From CAYLYM01 sp964387645 (GTDB taxonomy: Bacteria > Calditrichota > Calditrichia > RBG-13-44-9): 12,100 nucleotides of DNA. The DNA is taken from assembly GCA_964387645.1 (NCBI GenBank), contig CAYLYM010000119.1, positions 1 to 12,100 on the forward strand, in the 5' to 3' direction. The position numbers were made by a program, and so were the translations under genes. Position 1 is the stretch's first letter. The number at the start of each line of letters is the position of its first letter. Shown in pieces: positions 7,686 to 12,100 of the stretch. Under the pieces are notes generated by a model. That model was not told the origin of the DNA, ran no database searches, and saw nothing but the letters and a program-made list of their open reading frames with translations.

Positions 7686-8509
7686 GCTGTGTAAAGCTAA
7701 ATCAAATTCCGATTTTGAGTTACCATAAAATTGATAATCGCCGTGAGTGGGGCTTAAATACAGTGAAACCAGATGAGTTGAAAAAACAGATTCACTTTCT
7801 TAAAAACGAAGGTTATGTTGCAATAAATTTTCTGGATATCCAAAAAGGATACATTCCTGAAAAACCCATAATAATCACTTTTGACGATGGATATTCTTCT
7901 GTATTTAATAATGCTTTTCCAATACTCCGGGATGTAGGATTTACTGCTGTTGTTTTTATTATAACAGGATTTATAGGAGAATGGAATACCTGGGATGTCA
8001 ATCTTGGTGGAATCCGATTCCGGCATCTGAATGAAAATCAAATTAAAGCATTATCTAAAGCGGGTTGGGAGATCGGAGCTCATGGTAAAACGCACTTGTC
8101 TTTTACAAGATTATCGCATCAAGAAATTAAACACGAACTTGAAGACTCTAAAAATAAATTACAGCAATTAACAGGGCAACCGATCATCTCGCTGGCCTAC
8201 CCTTTTGGAATACATTCTCAAAAAGCTGAAAAAATTGCTTATAAAATTGGATTTCGTTTCGCATGTGTCAACCTCTGGGGCACAAATTCATATCAAGAAA
8301 ATCCAATGTGTTTAAAACGTATTCCTGTTTACCGCACAGATTCACTCAAAGCATTCCAGCATAAATTATCAAAAGGACTCTTTAAAAACATTGAATTCTT
8401 TAAACTACGGACTATTAGCTGGTTTGCAAGACTTACTCCCATTTATCAGCAATATTCTAAAATATTCAATCATTCTGAAAAAGCTCAAACACAAAAAGAT
8501 TCCCATTAA
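7673..8509 (+). CDS. Polysaccharide deacetylase (NodB-type carbohydrate esterase 4)
   Basis: CE4 enzymes remove N- or O-acetyl groups from sugars such as chitin oligomers, peptidoglycan or exopolysaccharide with a metal ion. Counting from the TTG at 7673 (278 residues), the NodB blocks are TFDDGY at 69-74 (catalytic base and metal Asp), HGKTH at 137-141 (two metal His) and YPFG at 176-179. The opening IPILSYHKID is also typical of bacterial CE4 proteins. All catalytic motifs seen are intact. No signal peptide or membrane anchor is visible, which suggests a cytoplasmic or lipid-linked-precursor substrate. A TTG at 7637 would add 12 residues but lacks a ribosome site. The start overlaps the oxidoreductase by 13 bases, implying coupled translation. 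The physiological substrate is unknown. Confidence 0.9.
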   Translation: MAKISCVKLNQIPILSYHKIDNRREWGLNTVKPDELKKQIHFLKNEGYVAINFLDIQKGYIPEKPIIITFDDGYSSVFNNAFPILRDVGFTAVVFIITGFIGEWNTWDVNLGGIRFRHLNENQIKALSKAGWEIGAHGKTHLSFTRLSHQEIKHELEDSKNKLQQLTGQPIISLAYPFGIHSQKAEKIAYKIGFRFACVNLWGTNSYQENPMCLKRIPVYRTDSLKAFQHKLSKGLFKNIEFFKLRTISWFARLTPIYQQYSKIFNHSEKAQTQKDSH

Positions 8510-8579
8510 AAAAATTTTAAAGGGAACAATATTTTAATATAATCTTAAGATTTGTTAGAAGTTAAAAATATGGGATTCT

Positions 8580-8996
8580 ATGAGTAATATGTTAAAAATA
8601 TCTGAAGGATTATCAGAAGCACAAGAAGTTGCTGAAAAATTATCAAAAGAACAAGAAAAGATTAAAAATATACTTTCAGAGGCCCTTTTAAAAGCAGAAA
8701 GGCAAAAACAACGTATTCTTCAATTCTGGGGAGATTTACTACTTTTAATTCAGATGGTTCGAGCCTATTTTTCAAAAGAGTATACCCGAACTCCCTGGAA
8801 ATCCATCATATTTGCATTGGCCGCCATAATTTATTTCTTAAATCCTTTTGATATGATACCTGATGTCGCACCTGCACTTGGTTTTCTTGACGACGCTACT
8901 GTTATTGCTTTTGTAGTCAATGCAATAAAAGAAGATATAGAAGCTTATAAAAAATTTCTGGGCAAGAATACATCCAAAGTCGACTCTAAAGCGTAG
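8580..8996 (+). CDS. DUF1232 (YkvA-like) small membrane protein
   Basis: The 138-residue protein has a charged, coiled-coil-prone N-terminal half (about 8-48, rich in Lys, Glu and Gln) and one DUF1232 core at about 72-110. The core reads TPWKSIIFALAAIIYFLNPF followed by DMIPDVAPALGFLDDA, matching the family pattern YxxxPxDxIPDxxPxxGxxDDA. Residues 76-90 are strongly hydrophobic, and a second hydrophobic stretch (about 96-114) follows, so it is probably attached to the inner membrane. The molecular function of DUF1232 proteins is unknown. The ATG at 8580 has only a weak GGGA ahead; an in-frame ATG three codons later is an alternative start. It is separated from the deacetylase by 70 bases, so it may have its own promoter. 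Confidence 0.88.
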   Translation: MSNMLKISEGLSEAQEVAEKLSKEQEKIKNILSEALLKAERQKQRILQFWGDLLLLIQMVRAYFSKEYTRTPWKSIIFALAAIIYFLNPFDMIPDVAPALGFLDDATVIAFVVNAIKEDIEAYKKFLGKNTSKVDSKA

Positions 8997-9018
8997 CTTA
9001 ACATTTTTAACTTTTAAT

Positions 9019-9036
9019 AGATCATGGTCTTTTTTT
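9019..9036 (+). terminator. Possible short terminator after the DUF1232 gene
   Basis: AGA(T)C-ATG-GTCT forms a short hairpin with one bulge and a three-base loop, running into seven T, 22 bases after the stop codon. The design matches the element after pnp at 4759-4778. The stem is only four or five pairs, so the call rests mainly on the T-tract, the position and the repeat of the design. Confidence 0.4.
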
Positions 9037-9051
9037 AAAAGATAATAACAA

Positions 9052-9091
9052 CAATGTCCCACCTATCTATTTCAATTAGTGTGGGACATTG
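9052..9091 (-). terminator. Strong hairpin at the convergent junction, likely terminator of the - strand operon
   Basis: CAATGTCCCAC at 9052-9062 is perfectly complementary to GTGGGACATTG at 9081-9091, and three further pairs form beyond a one-base bulge (9063-9065 with 9077-9079). Read on the - strand it lies 48 bases after the glycosyltransferase stop and is followed by TTGTTGTTATTATCTTTT, a loose T-rich tail, so an intrinsic terminator is the likeliest role. The + strand side has no T-tract. Confidence 0.6.
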
Positions 9092-9139
9092 AAGAATGAA
9101 TAACAATTCTGAAAACGTCTGGATTATTGAATTAAGCAA

Positions 9140-10387
9140 TTATTTAAAAATTTTAGCATCAAACAATTTTTCATTCCACCTTTCTATTAGATAAAATTTT
9201 TCACCTTCGAACACTCTATTTATATTTTCAAGATATTCTTCGGATTCACGGGTTTCCATACCACGAGTAGTATTAACAAAAGAAAGAACACGAGAATGGT
9301 AAAATGGGATAAGAGCTTCCAGAATTTCATCCCGATCCTTTTCCAGGCTATTTTTGTAAGCGACAGCAAAACTAAATAAAATCCTTGCCCAAAGATTGCT
9401 TGGATAATAAAAATTATTCTCGTCTTTTATATCTCTATATCTTTCTATTTCTCGATATTCAGGCAATGGAATAACATCTTTCCATATTTTTCCATATTTC
9501 TCAAAACCGGTTTTAAAACTTTTAAACAATTTTGTAGTATTTACATTAATTGCTGGCGGTTTTTCGACCACACCCAAGCCAAAACCAAAAATGCTGCTGG
9601 GGCGGCTTTCAAAAGTATCTTTCCAGAGGTATTCAAAATCAATCATGAGATCGAAAAGCGTCGATACCACTTGTTTAAACATTGGTGTTAAATCAGCCGC
9701 TGGATCTTTAGGACGATGAATTTTTGGTGTTCCAAGAAACGCCTGGCAAACATTGAAATGACGGGCAATTGCAATGGTTGTCATCCAAATATCAATACCA
9801 AAATTTGCAATTTTATCATTCCAGAGCTTCTCTGATAAAAACGCCCGAGCCAATTTACCAGAAAAACCAAAATCACCCCCAATAGGTTGGCGAACTCTTA
9901 AACCAAAGAGTGTTCTAAGTAGTGGATAAGCAATATGATTTGTAATTGTTCCATCATATTTATGACGAACATAAATTGGGGTTACATAGTCAAAACGCCC
10001 CATCAAAGGTTCACCTAAATAGCGGATCCAATTGGGTGTAATACTCCTTAAATCAGCATCGATAACAATAATGGCTTTGGCACCTAATTCCACAGCAGCT
10101 TTAAATAGGTTACGAAAATTGTTTCCTTTACCTTTTACTCCAGGTGGTGTCGAAATATATACTTTGGGGATTTTAGTCGGCGTGTTCAGAAATACATCTT
10201 GAGTCCCATCGGACGAATTGTTATCTACATTAATAATCACAGACTTTTTATCAGGAAAAAACTGTTCCAATCCCCGACTGGCTACATCTGTTGGAAAAGC
10301 AATATTATCTGCTTCATTATACGAAGGTATACCAATGATAATTTCAGCCGAACGGACATTTTGTGGATTTTCTACAATTGCTTCCAT
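9140..10387 (-). CDS. GT-A glycosyltransferase resembling mannosylglycerate synthase (GT78/GT81-like)
   Basis: The 415-residue cytoplasmic protein has a GT-A nucleotide-sugar fold: PSYNE at 21-25, VDNNSSDGT at 54-62, GVKGKG at 83-88, and the metal-binding DAD at 110-112 within IDADLRS. Further blocks are RQPIGGDFG at 166-174, FGID at 196-199, and KIHRPKD with His224 as a probable third metal ligand. These resemble, in order and spacing, blocks I recall from Rhodothermus mannosylglycerate synthase (GT78) and from GT81 glucosyl-3-phosphoglycerate synthases. The helical C-terminal region (about 290-410, with RVLSFVNTTRG) also recalls the former. If so, it transfers mannose or glucose to glycerate or phosphoglycerate to make a compatible solute; another acceptor is possible. 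The ATG has a strong GGAGGA site (10391-10396). No membrane segment is evident. The DUF3108 gene lies upstream on the same strand. Confidence 0.82.
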   Translation of the reverse strand: MEAIVENPQNVRSAEIIIGIPSYNEADNIAFPTDVASRGLEQFFPDKKSVIINVDNNSSDGTQDVFLNTPTKIPKVYISTPPGVKGKGNNFRNLFKAAVELGAKAIIVIDADLRSITPNWIRYLGEPLMGRFDYVTPIYVRHKYDGTITNHIAYPLLRTLFGLRVRQPIGGDFGFSGKLARAFLSEKLWNDKIANFGIDIWMTTIAIARHFNVCQAFLGTPKIHRPKDPAADLTPMFKQVVSTLFDLMIDFEYLWKDTFESRPSSIFGFGLGVVEKPPAINVNTTKLFKSFKTGFEKYGKIWKDVIPLPEYREIERYRDIKDENNFYYPSNLWARILFSFAVAYKNSLEKDRDEILEALIPFYHSRVLSFVNTTRGMETRESEEYLENINRVFEGEKFYLIERWNEKLFDAKIFK

Positions 10388-10489
10388 TAATCCTCCAAAA
10401 ATTCCTCAATTCTTCTTTTTATAAACTTTAAGCAAATTTAATGATATCAAAAGTGCTTTAAAAAACATTCTTTAAAAATTTTTTAATAA

Positions 10490-10539
10490 ATTATTTAAAC
10501 TATCGGATATTTATCATATTTCTTTAGTTTATAAATAAT
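10490..10539. repeat. A/T-rich inverted repeat after the DUF3108 gene
   Basis: ATTATTTAAACTA at 10490-10502 pairs with TAGTTTATAAATAAT at 10525-10539, except for a two-base bulge. It sits 30 bases past the DUF3108 stop on the - strand, in the 182-base spacer before the glycosyltransferase. No clear T-tract follows, so it may be a weak terminator, an mRNA stabiliser or chance. The spacer holds no gene. Confidence 0.3.
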
Positions 10540-10569
10540 CATTGATTAAATTCTTTCAAATTTATATTA

Positions 10570-11523
10570 TTATTCGATTTGTGAAGGCAATGGTAATTTC
10601 AAACCCTCAATTTTTGTAAGTTCAGTCGTAATCTTACCAATCGTTACTGCACTTTTCATCTGCACCGGAATTTTATATTCATCATCAGTTAGCCAGATCC
10701 AAAGTTTGCCTTTCTGTCTAAATATTGATTCACCCTTCAATTGAGGTTGAACCATAATACAGCGAAACTTACCCGCTTTAACTTTAACAACCTCTTTCTT
10801 CTGGACAATAACCTTCAAATTATAAATCTTTTTATTATCATGATTTGTTAAATAGAGCGGTACTCCTACTCTGAGACTTTGAGTTCTGACAAAATAAAAA
10901 GACGACAAAATATCCTGAACATACTGAGGAATATCCAGTTCAAACTTTTCTCTATTTTTAATTCGTAAAGGTTCATCATTATGATAACGAATCATTTCTA
11001 CAGACGCAACCCCCGAATATTGGTTATAATTTACAAATAAATCGAATTTATAAGCCCCCTCCCTTAATCTTTTAACAAATTTCCAGGAGAAAATGCCTTG
11101 CGCGTCTATATAAGTTTCTACACTATCTCTTACTTTGAAGAACAGGTCAAACGCTTTTTTAGATCGAGCAGTTGAAATAATTCGATATACAGGTCGACCC
11201 TCTATTTCTGTTAGTTCTTTAACCTCCATAATTGCATTTCCCGCATGGATAAACCCATAACGAACTACAAATGTTAATTTTTCTCCAACACTAAATGCTC
11301 GATTGGGCACAATTCTATTCAGAGTACGAATTTGTATTATCGAATCATTTTGCATCTTGCTGAAATTGACCGACAGTGAATCTGTATTTTTAAGGTTCTC
11401 TAAAGATTTAATATTTTCCTCTGAAAATAATTTACCTGGGAAGTTTAGACAAAAGAAAATTAATATAACAAAAGATAAATCTGATAAAATTTTTAACTTC
11501 AATCGAACAAAATATGACACCAA
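10570..11523 (-). CDS. DUF3108 domain exported protein
   Basis: The protein has an N-terminal signal sequence: basic residues (RLKLK), then a hydrophobic core (LSFVILIFFCLNF) and a likely signal peptidase site near KLFSEEN. No lipobox is seen although a Cys lies in the core. The rest matches the DUF3108 family: VGEKLTFVVRYGFIHAGNA, then RPVYRIISTARS, FKVRDSVETYID, FELDIPQYVQDILSSFYFVR, VKAGKFRCIMVQP and KLWIWLTDDE. Members are predicted periplasmic or outer-membrane-facing proteins of unknown function. The ATG at 11544 has no ribosome site, whereas AAGGAG at 11531-11536 stands seven bases before an in-frame TTG at 11523, so the TTG is preferred (317 residues); the longer form has 324. The glycosyltransferase follows on the same strand, which suggests, weakly, a shared envelope or solute role. 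Confidence 0.82.
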   Translation of the reverse strand: MVSYFVRLKLKILSDLSFVILIFFCLNFPGKLFSEENIKSLENLKNTDSLSVNFSKMQNDSIIQIRTLNRIVPNRAFSVGEKLTFVVRYGFIHAGNAIMEVKELTEIEGRPVYRIISTARSKKAFDLFFKVRDSVETYIDAQGIFSWKFVKRLREGAYKFDLFVNYNQYSGVASVEMIRYHNDEPLRIKNREKFELDIPQYVQDILSSFYFVRTQSLRVGVPLYLTNHDNKKIYNLKVIVQKKEVVKVKAGKFRCIMVQPQLKGESIFRQKGKLWIWLTDDEYKIPVQMKSAVTIGKITTELTKIEGLKLPLPSQIE

Positions 11524-11530
11524 TTTGTTT

Positions 11531-11536
11531 CTCCTT
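11531..11536 (-). promoter_or_regulatory. Shine-Dalgarno site that decides the DUF3108 start
   Basis: On the - strand this reads AAGGAG and lies within codons 3-5 of the longer ORF, seven bases ahead of the TTG at 11523 and ten ahead of a GTG at 11520. A site inside the ORF argues that the ATG at 11544 is not the real start. Confidence 0.55.
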
Positions 11537-11544
11537 TTAATCAT

Positions 11545-12100
11545 GGCAGCAATGATAATGAGAAATTGTCGGATTCACAAGTAATCATTAAATTTATCAT
11601 ACTTTTATTAGTTTAATCGTATAAAAGTCGCAATTAGCAGCAAATGTAAATATGAAGGAATAAGAAAGATTTTGTAATCAATCGTTTAGTTCAACTTAAA
11701 GTTAAATTAAACATAAAAAATCTATGTGCCAAAAAATTAAACAGACAAATAAAATTAAAGAAATAATTTTATAAGGTGAGCTTGAGTATAAATTTACGGT
11801 AAAACTTTAACTTCTAAAAAATTTAATATGTTACATTCATTTTAAACTTGATTCACTACAAAAGGCCGTAGCTCCGAAAAAATATGAACTGTCCAATAAC
11901 CTTTAAATTAGTGTTTAAGCAGAAACTACAATTTCAAACATTTGTTCAGAAGTTTTATTATATTCGGAATTAATGGTAGTAAAAAAGTTTAAACATCGGA
12001 TAATTCAGGTTATTTCTTTGTCAACTTATTTTGAATTTCCAATATAATCTGATGCAGCACAGGATTTATAAAAGGAGCAGGGACTTAAACAAGATATCAA
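11545..12100. other. Gene-free A/T-rich stretch of 556 bases at the right edge
   Basis: No ORF with family resemblance, tRNA, repeat array or strong hairpin is visible on either strand. It must hold the promoter of the DUF3108 gene near its left end, but I could not pick a convincing -35/-10 pair. An ATG at 12052 opens a + strand frame to the window edge, and an isolated AAAGGAG at 12071-12077 has no start codon after it within the window. Both are too short to judge. Confidence 0.5.

Noticed and set aside
8541..8552. Perfect 12-base palindrome AATCTTAAGATT upstream of the DUF1232 gene, a possible operator
   Set aside because: A palindrome of this length is expected a few times by chance in 12 kb, and no flanking symmetry or second copy supports it.
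11303..11584. A 93-codon + strand ORF opposite the DUF3108 gene
   Set aside because: It lies antisense to the signal-peptide region of a gene with clear family resemblance, and its product has no recognisable domain.
12026..12084. A - strand reading that looks like a protein C-terminus (PAPFINPVLHQIILEIQNKLTKK and stop)
   Set aside because: The same frame is closed by a TAA just upstream within the window and has no good start, so without more sequence or a frameshift it cannot be called a gene.
12052..12100. Possible 5' end of a + strand gene beginning MQHRIYKRSRDL at the window edge
   Set aside because: Only 16 codons are visible, there is no ribosome site ahead of the ATG, and the composition is not informative.

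Overview
The window is a low-GC bacterial chromosome segment with compact genes and A/T-rich spacers. I see no rRNA, tRNA, CRISPR array, transposase or phage gene. Gene content points to a bacterium of the wider FCB group (Bacteroidota, Calditrichota or Marinimicrobia-like). The clues are a short TruB without a C-terminal PUA domain, a TruB start of the NKPxxWTSFDVV type, a DUF3108 envelope protein, and a glycosyltransferase that resembles mannosylglycerate synthases. This placement is an inference and could be wrong at phylum level.

Bases 1-4730 (+ strand) hold a classic translation and RNA-processing cluster: the 3' part of a DUF503/YlxP gene, rbfA, truB, ribF, rpsO and pnp. Spacing is tight, truB and ribF overlap by 17 bases, and rpsO and pnp have strong Shine-Dalgarno sites. 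RbfA matures the 30S subunit, TruB makes pseudouridine 55 in tRNA, RibF makes FMN and FAD, S15 is a primary 16S rRNA binder, and PNPase degrades RNA. A possible short terminator follows pnp.

Bases 5017-8996 (+ strand) hold a zinc peptidase of family M16, an alanine dehydrogenase/transhydrogenase-family oxidoreductase, a polysaccharide deacetylase whose start lies inside the end of the oxidoreductase gene, and a small DUF1232 membrane protein. The oxidoreductase keeps four of the five alanine dehydrogenase active-site residues I could place, but has Arg where the substrate-binding Lys75 should be.

Bases 8997-9139 are a convergent junction with a short T-tailed hairpin on the + strand and a strong long-stem hairpin that fits a terminator for the - strand. 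Bases 9140-11523 (- strand) hold a DUF3108 exported protein followed by a GT-A glycosyltransferase with GT78/GT81-like motifs. The last 556 bases contain no gene I can support.

Most of the window is ordinary core genome. The best leads are the Lys75-to-Arg oxidoreductase and its unusual leader, its translational coupling to the deacetylase, and the mannosylglycerate-synthase-like glycosyltransferase.
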